Source of the DNA: Solobacterium sp.
GTDB lineage: Bacteria; Bacillota_I; Bacilli_A; Erysipelotrichales; Erysipelotrichaceae
DNA length: 34,503 nt
Reading direction: 5' to 3'
Assembly (NCBI GenBank): GCA_022486935.1
Contig: JAKVJO010000013.1
Location: 1-34,503, forward strand
Within the stretch, counting starts at the first letter, position 1, and each line of letters opens with the position of its first letter. Made by a program: the position numbers and the translations under genes. This document shows positions 23,748 through 32,396 of this stretch, piece after piece. The notes below the pieces were generated by a model. The model saw only the letters and a program-made list of their open reading frames with translations. It was not told the DNA's origin and searched no databases.

Positions 23748-24496
23748 CAAATGCATTTGAAGTAGAACACCTGAATTTCAGCTATGGCGGCGATGCCTGG
23801 ACACTCCAGGATATTTCCGTTGTGATACCGGAACATGAAGTGACCGCACTGATTGGACCTTCCGGCTGCGGCAAGTCCACCTTTCTGCGTACGCTGAACC
23901 GGATGAATGATTTCGTGGAAGGATCCCATTCTGAAGGCAGCGAGAAACTGTTTGGAGAAGAGATCCGGAACATGGATCCCATTGCCCTCAGAAGAAGAGT
24001 GGGCATGGTATTCCAGCAGCCCAATCCCTTTGCCAAAAGTATCTATGACAATGTGGCCTATGGACCGAGAATTGCCGGAATCCGCTCCCGCAGGGAACTG
24101 GATGAGATTGTGGAACGTTCTTTGAAACAGGCAGCGATCTGGGAAGAACTCAAAGACCGTCTCCATAAATCAGCACTCGGTCTTTCGGGCGGTCAGCAGC
24201 AGCGTCTCTGTATTGCCAGGACACTGGCCATGGAGCCGGAAGTGATCCTGATGGATGAGCCGACCTCTGCCCTGGATCCGATTGCAACTTCGCACATTGA
24301 GGAACTGATCCTGCAGCTGAAGAAAGACTATACGATTGTGATTGTGACCCACAACATGCAGCAGGCAATGCGAATTTCGGATCATACGAGTTTCTTCCTG
24401 CTGGGGAAACTGATTGAAAGCGATGAGACGGAAGTGCTGTTCTCTTCGCCGAAGGAAAAGAAGACAGAAGAATACATTACAGGGAGGTTTGGATAA
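23744..24496 (+). CDS. pstB: Phosphate ABC transporter ATPase PstB
   Basis: A 250-residue ABC ATPase powering phosphate import. Walker A is GPSGCGKST (38-46), the Q loop is QQPNPF (90-95), the signature is LSGGQQQR (146-153) and Walker B ends MDEPTSALD with E171. LRTLNRMND after Walker A is diagnostic of PstB. GGGAGG precedes the start by 7 bases. Its TAA shares its last A with the phoU ATG. Confidence 0.96.
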   Translation: MTNAFEVEHLNFSYGGDAWTLQDISVVIPEHEVTALIGPSGCGKSTFLRTLNRMNDFVEGSHSEGSEKLFGEEIRNMDPIALRRRVGMVFQQPNPFAKSIYDNVAYGPRIAGIRSRRELDEIVERSLKQAAIWEELKDRLHKSALGLSGGQQQRLCIARTLAMEPEVILMDEPTSALDPIATSHIEELILQLKKDYTIVIVTHNMQQAMRISDHTSFFLLGKLIESDETEVLFSSPKEKKTEEYITGRFG

Positions 24497-25143
24497 TGCG
24501 CAGAGAATTGGATGAGGAACTGGCCCAGCTGAACCGTGAGATGATCTCCATGGGTTCCATGTGCGAACAGGCAATCAAACTGACAGAGCAATCATTGATC
24601 CATGAGACCGTACAGCAGGCTAGAGAAGTAAAGCCGCTGCAGGAACAGATTCTCCAGAAAGAGAAGCACATTGAATCCATGTGCCTGAGACTGCTTCTGC
24701 TGCAGCAGCCGATGGCCAGTGATCTGCGGGAGATCAGCGCTGCGTTGAAGATGGTGACAGACATGTTTCGAATCGGCGAAGTGGCAGGGGATGCGGCAGA
24801 TATCATTCTCTATATGAACCGGTTTCACCGGATCGCAGACATTGAAGAACTCTCTGAGAAGGCGGTATCCATGGTGCATCAGTCAGTGGATGCCTTTGTA
24901 AAGCAGGATCTTCAACTTGCGAAAAGTGTGATCGCGTATGATGATGTAGTGGACGATCTCTTCCTCAAAGTGAAGAAAGATCTCGTTCAGGCAATCCGCA
25001 GCGATGCGGATGATGCAGAAGATTATGTAGATCTTCTGATGATTGCCAAATACTTTGAGAAGATCGGAGACCACGCGGTCAGTATTGCAGAATGGGTAGT
25101 CTATTCCCTGACTGGCGTGCATAAGGGAGAAGTAGAGCCATGA
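24496..25143 (+). CDS. phoU: Phosphate signalling protein PhoU
   Basis: A 215-residue all-helical protein with two PhoU repeats (about 1-105 and 110-210). Conserved acidic clusters are visible in DMFRIGEVAGDAADI and YFEKIGDHAVSIAEW, which bind metal in known structures. PhoU links the Pst transporter to the PhoR sensor and represses the regulon when phosphate is sufficient. GGGAGG lies 8 bases upstream. It overlaps pstB by one base and phoP by ATGA. Confidence 0.95.
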   Translation: MRRELDEELAQLNREMISMGSMCEQAIKLTEQSLIHETVQQAREVKPLQEQILQKEKHIESMCLRLLLLQQPMASDLREISAALKMVTDMFRIGEVAGDAADIILYMNRFHRIADIEELSEKAVSMVHQSVDAFVKQDLQLAKSVIAYDDVVDDLFLKVKKDLVQAIRSDADDAEDYVDLLMIAKYFEKIGDHAVSIAEWVVYSLTGVHKGEVEP

Positions 25144-25817
25144 TTGCTGTCGTAGAAGATGATGAAAGCATCCGTGAGATCGAACTCTATACATTGAAAA
25201 CCACCGGCTTTGAAGCGACAGGCTATCCGGATGGGGCTGCATTCTTTGCGGCATTGAAACAGAAGATGCCATCACTTGTCATTCTTGACGTGATGCTGCC
25301 AAATGAAGATGGAATCAGTATTCTGAAGAAACTCCGTGCTGCCCCAAACACAGAACATCTGCCGGTCATTCTGGCTACGGCAAGAAGTTCTGAATATGAC
25401 AAGGTAAAGGGACTGGATCTTGGCGCGGATGATTATCTGGTCAAGCCATTCGGCATGATGGAGATGGTGTCCAGAGTCAAGGCAGTGCTGCGCAGAACAC
25501 AGAACAGCCAGGATGCTGAAATACTGACCTGCGGCATGATCCGCATGGATTCTTCCAGTCATACAGTTGCCGTGGACGGTCAGTCAATCGATCTGACACT
25601 GAAGGAATATGAACTGCTCCATGCATTCATGAAACGCCCGGGTATGGTCTATACCAGGGATCAGCTGCTGAATGAAATCTGGGGCATGGAATACGACGGA
25701 GAGACCAGAACGGTCGATGTCCATATCCGTACACTCCGCAGTAAACTCGGCAAGGCCGGAGACTGCATCAGCACGGTGCGGGGAATCGGCTACCGCATGG
25801 AAGTGGAGCCGGTATGA
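25140..25817 (+). CDS. phoP: PhoP/PhoB-type response regulator
   Basis: A 225-residue OmpR-family response regulator. Receiver domain 1-118 has the acidic pair D7-D8, phosphoacceptor D50 (LVILDVMLP) and K102 in YLVKPFG. A winged-helix DNA-binding domain (about 130-222) follows with the ETRTVDVHIRTLRSKLG recognition helix. It probably binds the Pho box at 20923. It overlaps phoU and phoR by ATGA at both ends. Confidence 0.92.
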   Translation: MIAVVEDDESIREIELYTLKTTGFEATGYPDGAAFFAALKQKMPSLVILDVMLPNEDGISILKKLRAAPNTEHLPVILATARSSEYDKVKGLDLGADDYLVKPFGMMEMVSRVKAVLRRTQNSQDAEILTCGMIRMDSSSHTVAVDGQSIDLTLKEYELLHAFMKRPGMVYTRDQLLNEIWGMEYDGETRTVDVHIRTLRSKLGKAGDCISTVRGIGYRMEVEPV

Positions 25818-27472
25818 CCAAACGGATCTTTCATTCGGTATTCTGGGCATGTGTATTGATCCTTGCGGCCAGTCTTGGCCTGGTGCTCAGTGTACTGAAT
25901 ACACACTTTGTTTCGATTGAGCGCACACAGCTGAAAGCGGAAGCGGAACTGGCAGCTCAGGGAATCGAAAACGAAGGGACGTCATTCTTCGATGGAATTG
26001 ATCTTGGCAGCTACCGGGTCACCTGGATCAACAGCGATGGAACGGTACTCTATGATTCAGTCGCAGATTCCGAAAGCATGGTCAATCATTTCGACCGTGA
26101 AGAATTCAAAGAAGCGATGAGCACCGGCACCGGTACCAGTGACCGCTACTCGGCCACGATGTCTACCAAGACACTCTACTATGCCGTGAAAGTAAATGAC
26201 GGTACAGTGGTCAGAACGGCAGTCACTCAGGATACGATCATGGTGCTGGTATTGAAGATGGCACAGCCGATCCTGATCATCCTGCTGGCGGCACTTGCGG
26301 TATCCTACTTCCTTGCAAAGAAACTGTCCCAGCGGATTGTCAAACCGATCAACCAGCTGGACCTGGATCACCCGCTGCAGAATCAGGTAGATGAAGAACT
26401 GTTCCCGCTGCTGCAGAAAATCGATGAGCAGAACAACCGGCTTGATTCCCAGATGGAGCAGCTGACAGCCAGACAGAAAGAGTTCGATACAATCACCTCT
26501 GTGATGAGTGAAGGACTGATCCTGATTGACAACAACGGACTGGTTCTCAGTATGAACCAGGCTGCCCGTGTGCTTCTGAAGGCACCTGAAGGAGTAGAAG
26601 GAAAGAGTCTTCTCGTTGTTGACCGCAGTGAAGGCATGCAGAAAGCGCTGGACTGCGTCCTGCATGGCGAGGCGGATGAAGAAACCATGCAGATCCAGAA
26701 AGACACCTACGAAATCCATGCCAGCCCGGTGGTCAGCCACAATGAACTGCGCGGCGCATGTCTGGTTATCTTTGGCCTCAGTGACAAGCGCAAGGCAGAA
26801 CAGCAGCGTCAGGAATTCTCAGCCAATGTATCACATGAACTGAAGAGTCCGCTGCAGACGATCATCGGTGCTTCTGAACTGCTGGAGAATCACATGGTGA
26901 AGAAGGAAGATGAAGATCACTTCCTGAAGGAAATCCATGGTGAGTCTGAACGCCTCCTGCATTTGATTGATGATATTATCCGGCTCTCGCAGCTGGATGA
27001 GAATCAGGATATGACCATGGAGAACATATCCATCGGTTCAGCAGTCAATGAGGCGATTGAAGCACTGCAGCCGCAGGCAGACAGCCGTCATGTACAGATC
27101 GACTATGATGGCAGTGATGCCCATATCCAGGGCGTCAGCAGGCTGATCTATGAAATTGCCTACAACCTGCTGGATAACGCAATCCGCTATAACAGGGATC
27201 CAGGCAGTGTGACCATCCGGATCAGTGACACGGATGATCAGGCAGTTCTGAGCGTCAAAGACACCGGCATTGGTATTGCAGAGGATCAGATCCCGCGGAT
27301 CTTCGAACGCTTCTACCGGGTGGACAAGAGCCGCTCGAGAGCGAGCGGAGGAACCGGTCTTGGTCTGTCGATTGTCAAACATGCGATTCAGGTTCATCAG
27401 GCAAAGATTGATGTCAGCAGTCAGCTTGGCGTTGGTACAGAAATGACTGTGACATTTCCGAAACGGCAGTAA
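25814..27472 (+). CDS. phoR: PhoR-type sensor histidine kinase
   Basis: A 552-residue membrane histidine kinase. Helix 1 is about 8-29, an extracytoplasmic loop runs 30-145, and helix 2 is about 147-170. A linker and a PAS domain (about 220-325) precede the dimerisation domain with phosphoacceptor H341 in NVSHELKSPL. The ATPase domain has N box NLLDNAIRYN, G1 DTGIGI, F box FERFYRVDKSRSR and G2 GGTGLGLSI. The position at the end of the pst-phoU operon supports phosphate sensing. It overlaps phoP by ATGA and is closed by the hairpin at 27480. Confidence 0.93.
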   Translation: MTKRIFHSVFWACVLILAASLGLVLSVLNTHFVSIERTQLKAEAELAAQGIENEGTSFFDGIDLGSYRVTWINSDGTVLYDSVADSESMVNHFDREEFKEAMSTGTGTSDRYSATMSTKTLYYAVKVNDGTVVRTAVTQDTIMVLVLKMAQPILIILLAALAVSYFLAKKLSQRIVKPINQLDLDHPLQNQVDEELFPLLQKIDEQNNRLDSQMEQLTARQKEFDTITSVMSEGLILIDNNGLVLSMNQAARVLLKAPEGVEGKSLLVVDRSEGMQKALDCVLHGEADEETMQIQKDTYEIHASPVVSHNELRGACLVIFGLSDKRKAEQQRQEFSANVSHELKSPLQTIIGASELLENHMVKKEDEDHFLKEIHGESERLLHLIDDIIRLSQLDENQDMTMENISIGSAVNEAIEALQPQADSRHVQIDYDGSDAHIQGVSRLIYEIAYNLLDNAIRYNRDPGSVTIRISDTDDQAVLSVKDTGIGIAEDQIPRIFERFYRVDKSRSRASGGTGLGLSIVKHAIQVHQAKIDVSSQLGVGTEMTVTFPKRQ

Positions 27473-27479
27473 ATCAAGA

Positions 27480-27510
27480 GATGATCCAGTTTATAGCCGG
27501 ATCATCTTTT
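27480..27510. terminator. Bidirectional terminator between phoR and the van cluster
   Basis: GATGATCC / GGATCATC 8-bp stem with an 11-base loop, followed by TTTT on the plus strand and TCTCTTGATTT on the minus strand. It serves both the phosphate operon and the convergent racemase gene. Confidence 0.85.
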
Positions 27511-28631
27511 CAATTGGCCCAGAGTCTTGGAAGGCGTGTTCCAAGCCGGCTGAGCAGTTCATTCGAAATCGTATTGCAGTGGGCAGCCCATTCACAGGCG
27601 GTAATCGTTTTCGATCCTTCCGTTCCGACCAGGGTCACGATATCTCCTTCGTGAATATCATCAATCCCACTGACATCAATCAACAGCTGGTCCATGCACA
27701 GCCTGCCGATGATCATTGCCCGATGTCCATGGACCAATACATGCATGTCGCTGCAGCAGCGGGGAATGCCATCTGCGTAGCCGATCGTGACAGTAGCGAT
27801 CGTGACAGGATGATCCGCCTGATATGCCATGCCATAACCGGCATACTCTTCGTTCTGCAATGGGCGTGTCATGGCAATGCGCGCATGCAGGGAAAGAACA
27901 GGCTTCAGCTGATAGCCCAATGTGCTGCTGGCGTTTTCGCCACTGAGACAGCCGTAAAGGGCGATACCGGGACGGGCCAGACTGCCGCAGGGATCCAACT
28001 GTTTCATGATTGCATAACTGGATAGCAGGTGAGTGGTCCCTGGATTGATTCCATCCTGTTTCAATCTGGCAATCAGCTGTTTGAATGATTGGATCTGTGC
28101 ACTGGTATATGCAGTTTCCTGCGGATCTGAACCATCACAGCAGGAAAGATGTGAGAAAAGACCAGTGACCCTGATGCCGCAAAGATGATAGATATCTTCG
28201 ATTTCAGCTAAGTGGCTGACATCTTCGCCAAGCCGCCGCATGCCGGTATCGACTGACACATGAACCTGCACTCCGCAGTTTCGCATGGAAAGCTGCTGCG
28301 CATATTCCAGTGATACGGCATTTTGAATCAGACGGTATCTGACCAGTTCATCAGCCAGTTCTGCAGAAGTTCTGCCCAGAATCAAAAGATCTGCCTGAAT
28401 GCCGGCATCCCTGAGTTCTTTCGCCTCAGAAAAGCAGGCAACACACATGGAGGTGATGCCGAGTTTTTCGAGCTGTTCTGCGATCAGTACAGCGCCATGT
28501 CCATAGGCATTTGCCTTGACTGCCGGCATCAGACTGCAGTGTGCTGGAAGATATGACTGTAATACTCTGACGTTATGTTCCAATGCGCTGCGATCAAGTT
28601 CGATCCACGCACGTTCGGTCTGTTCGTTCAT
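27510..28631 (-). CDS. Alanine/serine racemase (VanT C-terminal-domain type)
   Basis: A 373-residue PLP-dependent alanine racemase fold. The PLP lysine is K39 in AVKANAYGHG. The catalytic-tyrosine block is IGYADGIPR and GRLCMDQLLIDV follows. The C-terminus reads TISNELLSRLGTRLPR, as I recall for VanT serine racemase domains, rather than the NYE pattern of housekeeping Alr. AAGGAG lies 10 bases before the ATG, so it is translated on its own. In known vanG/vanC clusters this domain is fused to a membrane domain in one protein; here the two are separate, overlapping by 38 bases in different frames. It probably makes D-Ser; a general Alr role is the alternative. Confidence 0.85.
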   Translation of the reverse strand: MNEQTERAWIELDRSALEHNVRVLQSYLPAHCSLMPAVKANAYGHGAVLIAEQLEKLGITSMCVACFSEAKELRDAGIQADLLILGRTSAELADELVRYRLIQNAVSLEYAQQLSMRNCGVQVHVSVDTGMRRLGEDVSHLAEIEDIYHLCGIRVTGLFSHLSCCDGSDPQETAYTSAQIQSFKQLIARLKQDGINPGTTHLLSSYAIMKQLDPCGSLARPGIALYGCLSGENASSTLGYQLKPVLSLHARIAMTRPLQNEEYAGYGMAYQADHPVTIATVTIGYADGIPRCCSDMHVLVHGHRAMIIGRLCMDQLLIDVSGIDDIHEGDIVTLVGTEGSKTITACEWAAHCNTISNELLSRLGTRLPRLWAN

Positions 28632-29619
28632 TTGAGCTTAACTCCTTCGAATTCAATGCCTGAACTGCCCAGACAGAAAACAGGGCAGTCAGTGATAACG
28701 TACAGCTATAAAGAATGAGATGCTGATCCACAAAGAGCGCGGTCTGACCGGTAATCATTGCCAGCATACGTATCGCAACAATCATGTATGGATGAATTAT
28801 CCAGGCAATGCTGCAGGCATGTCTCAACTTGGAAGATTCCATGCCTTTGATTTTCAGCAGCAGACAAAACAGAAAGAACATCACAGGCGGAAGAAACAGG
28901 TACATGGCATCGAAATGAAGACTGCTGGACTGATGCGTAATAAACGCTTCAGCAGTCATACATGCAAGACTGATCAACAGCAGAACGATGCAGGGCCCTG
29001 TTTTGACAGTGCGTTTCTGGATTTGCATCTGCATGCCCATATACAGAAACAGCGGTGCCATGAAGAGCCCGTTTCTGGTATAGCTGAACCATTGGAACAT
29101 GCAGGAGTACAGGTTCTTCAATAAAGGAACATCGGCAGTGATGCCATACCAGCTGTCACCAAACAGACCAATCAGATACAGGATGGATACTGCCAGCCAC
29201 GGCAGGATCTGGCTGCGGTTCTTTCTGAATAAACAGACAATCAAAGATCAGATCAGTACAGCCGGGAAGTACCACAGGTGATACATGGTCCCGTCAAAAC
29301 ACAAAAGACTGAATAAGCTGAAAAGTGAAAGCGAAGACAAGGTACCGTTGTAGATGGACAGCGGCAGATACAGCAGTACTGCACCAAGGTATAAAAGCAA
29401 TGTCCGCTTCTGCCAGTTTTGAATCCGCATATCATCATCGGAAGAAAGGACAAAATATCCAGTCACTGTGAAGAAGAACGGTACCGCAGTACGGCCCAGT
29501 ACTCTGGTGAGAATGAAATCTGCTTCAGAACTGATCCCGTACAGCGGACTGATGTGAATGGAAATGACCATCAGCACTGCCAGGATGCGGTACCCGTCAA
29601 TTCCGTTGAGCCGTTTCAT
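28594..29619 (-). pseudogene. VanT-like membrane (acyltransferase-3) domain gene, interrupted by UGA
   Basis: A 10-helix acyltransferase-3-type membrane domain matching the N-terminal half of VanT, proposed to take up L-serine. It starts at ATG 29619 (overlap ATGA with vanXY) and reads MKRLNGIDGYRILAVLM, then HLWYFPAVLI, where an in-frame TGA occurs at 29250-29248. The same frame continues without further stops for 217 codons to 28594, and the helical pattern (FLFCLLL, LYLIGLFGDSWYGI) continues. One nonsense change therefore splits an otherwise intact gene into 123 and about 216 residues. The downstream part begins at a TTG with no ribosome site. The substituted codon could have been TGG, CGA or GGA. 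Confidence 0.8.
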
Positions 29620-30356
29620 CGCCGGATCATTTCCGTCAGGATCAGACGGCTGATGTTGTCACCGGAGATTCTGACAGTCCGATTGGCTGGCAGTGGAATA
29701 TCAGCGCCGATGGAAGAAATCCTGTATTCTGCATGATCTGCTGCAGAGTATGAGGAATAGTACTGACTGAGCTCATAGGGATAGCTGCGGATCAGATCGA
29801 TGTATTCCTCCAGAGACAGATGATGCTGGGTGATGATTGCGGCATGCGGGATACCGACATAACGGAAGTGCCATGGTTCACTGGAAATGTGAGTGATGGA
29901 CTGCTTCTCTTCGGCATAACGTTCAATGAAGCCAAACTTCGCTGCGGCATCCCTGAACACCTGGCAGATTCCCTCATGGGGAAAGTCGGGACGGATGAAG
30001 TCGATCTTCTCCTGTTTCTTTCCAAGATCAATTGCCAGTCCGGTTTCGTGTTCACTGTGTCCGGGAATTGCAACATACTGACTGGTGAATTCCGGGCCGT
30101 CTTGTTTGAGGCAGTCATCAAAGATTTTCTGCTGCTCACTGTGGGGACGATACCCGCTGACCGGCACAATACCATCCCAGCCATGGATTGATTCCATACA
30201 GAGGCTGAGCATATGCGCTGCTTCCTTTTCCAGCTGGATATCGGGGAAGGATGGATGTACTGTGACCATTTCATTCTGCAGGTCACTGCAGCCATAGTCC
30301 GGATTCACCAGGATGAGGGATCCGGAGTGAATCCGGTTCTTCAGATCAGAAGTCAT
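29616..30356 (-). CDS. vanXY: D,D-dipeptidase/D,D-carboxypeptidase (VanXY type)
   Basis: A 246-residue M15B zinc peptidase. Zinc ligands are H103 and D110 in SEHETGLAID and H163 in EPWHFRYVG, with catalytic E160. The SGYRPHSEQQ block at 67-76 and YVAIPGHSEH are typical of VanXY. It removes D-Ala-D-Ala dipeptide or terminal D-Ala so that only altered precursors remain. No signal peptide, so cytoplasmic, as VanXY is. The start overlaps the ligase stop (ATGA) and the stop overlaps the next gene. Confidence 0.88.
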   Translation of the reverse strand: MTSDLKNRIHSGSLILVNPDYGCSDLQNEMVTVHPSFPDIQLEKEAAHMLSLCMESIHGWDGIVPVSGYRPHSEQQKIFDDCLKQDGPEFTSQYVAIPGHSEHETGLAIDLGKKQEKIDFIRPDFPHEGICQVFRDAAAKFGFIERYAEEKQSITHISSEPWHFRYVGIPHAAIITQHHLSLEEYIDLIRSYPYELSQYYSSYSAADHAEYRISSIGADIPLPANRTVRISGDNISRLILTEMIRR

Positions 30357-31399
30357 TTTTCGAGCGCCTCTTTGACAGCGAGATCAATCACTTTCTCAAA
30401 TGGAATGCCGGAAGCTTTCATCATACCGGGATAGCGGCTGTGTTCAGTAAAGCCGGGAATCGTATTGACTTCATTGAAAACAATCTCATTCTGCGGTGTC
30501 ACAAACATGTCAACTCTTGCAAACCCGGAACATCCAAGCACCTGATAGATCTTCAATGCATCGGCTCTTGCCTGCCTGCGTGTATCTGCTGAGACTCTTG
30601 CCGGCACATGAATGGAAGAGGTCTTCAGCGTATATTTCTCGGTATAGTCGAAGAATCCCTGTGAGAGTTCGATTTCATCCAGTTCACTGATGATTGGTTC
30701 ATCTGTTCCAAGAATCGCACAGCCAATCTCGAATCCGTCGATCGCCTCTTCAATGATGATTTCATCATCGAATTTAAATGCCAGCGAGATCGCTTCGCTC
30801 AGTTTGGATGGATCGGATACTTTGGTGATGCCATAGGAAGAACCTGCCTTGACCGGCTTGATGAACAGAGGCAGCGGTTCATAGTCTGCATAAGCCAGCG
30901 CTTCTTCCTGGTGCCCCTGATGGAATACCCGGTATTTTGGAACCCGGATGCCTGCGGTCTGTACCAGCTTATGAGCGCGGTCTTTATCCATGCACAGCGC
31001 AGATGCCAGCACACCACAGCCCACGGTTGGGATATCCAGCAGTTTCAGCATGCCCTGAACGGTTCCGTCTTCTCCGTTTCTGCCATGCAGGACAGGGAAT
31101 GCGGCATCGATCTGCAATACTTTGCGTTCATCACCGTTGTATTCCAGAAATGCATGGATACTGCGGTTCATGATGAGGGTGACCGGCCGGCAGGTCTCGG
31201 GAGAAAACCAGCGGTCATCTTTGATCAGTGCCGGATCGCCGGCGAAGTGATACCAGTTGCCGGATACGGTAATACCGATCAACAGTACTTCATAGCCATT
31301 GATCTTCAGTCCTTTGATCACGGAAGAAGCAGATGACAGCGATACGCTGTATTCTGAGGAACATCCTCCGAAGATGACTGCGATCCGAATTGTTTTCAT
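30353..31399 (-). CDS. vanG: D-Ala-D-Ser ligase (VanG/VanC type)
   Basis: A 348-residue ATP-grasp ligase of the D-Ala-D-Ala family. The N-terminal IFGGCSSEYSVSL (Tyr where ordinary Ddl has His), the ATP-grasp lysine-rich segment FIKPVKAGSSYGITKV, and the omega-loop EKYTLKTSSIHVPAR with EKY place it among D-Ala-D-Ser ligases (VanC/E/G). The Mg-binding end is FARVDMFVTPQNEIVFNEVNTIPGFT. GGGAGG lies 6 bases upstream. It is flanked by vanW and vanXY with ATGA overlaps. A housekeeping Ddl is the less likely alternative, given neighbours and motifs. The vanG versus vanC subtype is a family-level call. Confidence 0.88.
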   Translation of the reverse strand: MKTIRIAVIFGGCSSEYSVSLSSASSVIKGLKINGYEVLLIGITVSGNWYHFAGDPALIKDDRWFSPETCRPVTLIMNRSIHAFLEYNGDERKVLQIDAAFPVLHGRNGEDGTVQGMLKLLDIPTVGCGVLASALCMDKDRAHKLVQTAGIRVPKYRVFHQGHQEEALAYADYEPLPLFIKPVKAGSSYGITKVSDPSKLSEAISLAFKFDDEIIIEEAIDGFEIGCAILGTDEPIISELDEIELSQGFFDYTEKYTLKTSSIHVPARVSADTRRQARADALKIYQVLGCSGFARVDMFVTPQNEIVFNEVNTIPGFTEHSRYPGMMKASGIPFEKVIDLAVKEALEK

Positions 31400-32226
31400 A
31401 AGAGCCCTCCCTGCATGACTGCAGTTCCTTCCGGCAGCGGATAGCCGATTTCACAGGTGTTGCGGTAAAGCACGCGGCGATAGGCATTCTCCGGATGCCC
31501 ATTCAGATATCTTGTCTGAAGCACATCAACCTGTTCATAGATGCGATGATTCTCACTGACATAATTCAGGTTGCAGTTGGCAACTCCGTAGCGGTATCCT
31601 TCATCACTGCTGCACAGGATGCGGCAGATGATATCTGTATCCGTAAACTCAATCCGGATCTGGTAGACATCAGACGAATCATTCCGTGCTTTCAGGTCCA
31701 GCCAGCCTTCTGCGACAGTCGCATCCACACCCTTGACGGCATCGGAGTCGGGCTCCGGGAAATCCTTGACGGCATGACCGTGACGCTCAGTCACATTCAG
31801 CGGGGTATGAAGAAATGCCCAGAACAGCAGGTTGCTCAGCTGACACATCCCGCCGCCCGGGGCAGTGGTCAGTTTTCCGTTGATCACTGTCAGCCCGTCT
31901 TTATACGGTGTCTCTTCATCAGCGCCTTTGATTGTTTTGAAGAAGGAGAAGGTTTCATAGGGACGGATCAGCAGGCCATCCAGTTTTGCGGCAGCCAGCT
32001 TCAGGTTGAATACCTTGTTTTCCTGGTACTTCATATCAAAGCCGGTATCATGGTTGTACATGGGGCAGGCAGTCTTGAACAGTTCGACCGGAAGATCATC
32101 CTGCTGCTGTATCTTTGAATAGACATTGGAGTCGTGTTTCATCTTCCAGTAGAAGAAGTAGGTCTTCTCTTTTCTGCGAAGCGGTGCCAGCTGTGGAAAT
32201 ACCTCAGTCAAACGTTTTCTGCTCAT
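31396..32226 (-). CDS. vanW: VanW family protein
   Basis: A 276-residue member of the VanW family (YoaR/VanW domain). The diagnostic block GGGMCQLSNLLFWAFLHTPL is at about 141-160, with a flanking ERHGHAVKDFPEP. The biochemical role of VanW is not established. It is found in vanB and vanG operons upstream of the ligase, the order seen here. AGAGGG lies 7 bases before ATG 32226; the stop overlaps the ligase start. No signal peptide is evident. First gene of the five-gene leftward van cluster. Confidence 0.9.
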   Translation of the reverse strand: MSRKRLTEVFPQLAPLRRKEKTYFFYWKMKHDSNVYSKIQQQDDLPVELFKTACPMYNHDTGFDMKYQENKVFNLKLAAAKLDGLLIRPYETFSFFKTIKGADEETPYKDGLTVINGKLTTAPGGGMCQLSNLLFWAFLHTPLNVTERHGHAVKDFPEPDSDAVKGVDATVAEGWLDLKARNDSSDVYQIRIEFTDTDIICRILCSSDEGYRYGVANCNLNYVSENHRIYEQVDVLQTRYLNGHPENAYRRVLYRNTCEIGYPLPEGTAVMQGGLL

Positions 32227-32250
32227 TGTTTTGCCCTCTTTTTGAATGCA

Positions 32251-32278
32251 CCTACATGATAGAAAAGGAATCGGAAAA
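32251..32278 (-). promoter_or_regulatory. Weak promoter candidate for the van cluster
   Basis: On the minus strand TATCAT lies about 25 bases before vanW, with no good -35 at 17 bases. This pattern is compatible with an activator-dependent promoter. Confidence 0.35.
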
Positions 32279-32304
32279 GTGCTTTGAGTCCGGCTGAAGA
32301 ATGG

Positions 32305-32342
32305 CTTAAGGTTTTGTTGCGGGATTCTTAAGGGTACTTAAG
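32305..32342 (-). promoter_or_regulatory. Three phased CTTAAG sites upstream of vanW
   Basis: CTTAAG occurs at 32305-32310, 32327-32332 and 32337-32342, so the starts are 22 and 10 bp apart, close to integral helical turns. They lie about 80-115 bases before vanW. OmpR-family regulators such as VanR bind phased repeats, but the sequence does not match the Enterococcus VanR box I know. Unidentified regulator. Confidence 0.45.
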
Positions 32343-32377
32343 AAACAAAAAAGGCCGTCTCTTTTGAAGAGACAGCC
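32341..32377 (-). terminator. Terminator of the HdeD-type gene
   Basis: Minus strand: GGC-GTCTCTT-N3-AAGAGAC-GCC stem (one internal mismatch) followed by TTTTTTGTTTC. It lies 20 bases after the stop codon at 32397. Confidence 0.88.
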
Positions 32378-32396
32378 CAGGGTAAATCAGCAGCAG

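Noticed and set aside
25140-27472. PhoPR read as the VanRS pair of the van cluster
   Set aside because: The pair is translationally coupled to phoU, convergent to the van genes and separated from them by a bidirectional terminator. Its context is phosphate control.
29248-29250. Recoded UGA (selenocysteine or UGA-as-Trp) in the VanT-like gene
   Set aside because: TGA ends many genes in the window, including pstS, csoR and trpS-region genes, so it is not a Trp codon. No SECIS-like hairpin was recognised just after it, and the protein is a membrane transporter domain with no reason for selenocysteine.
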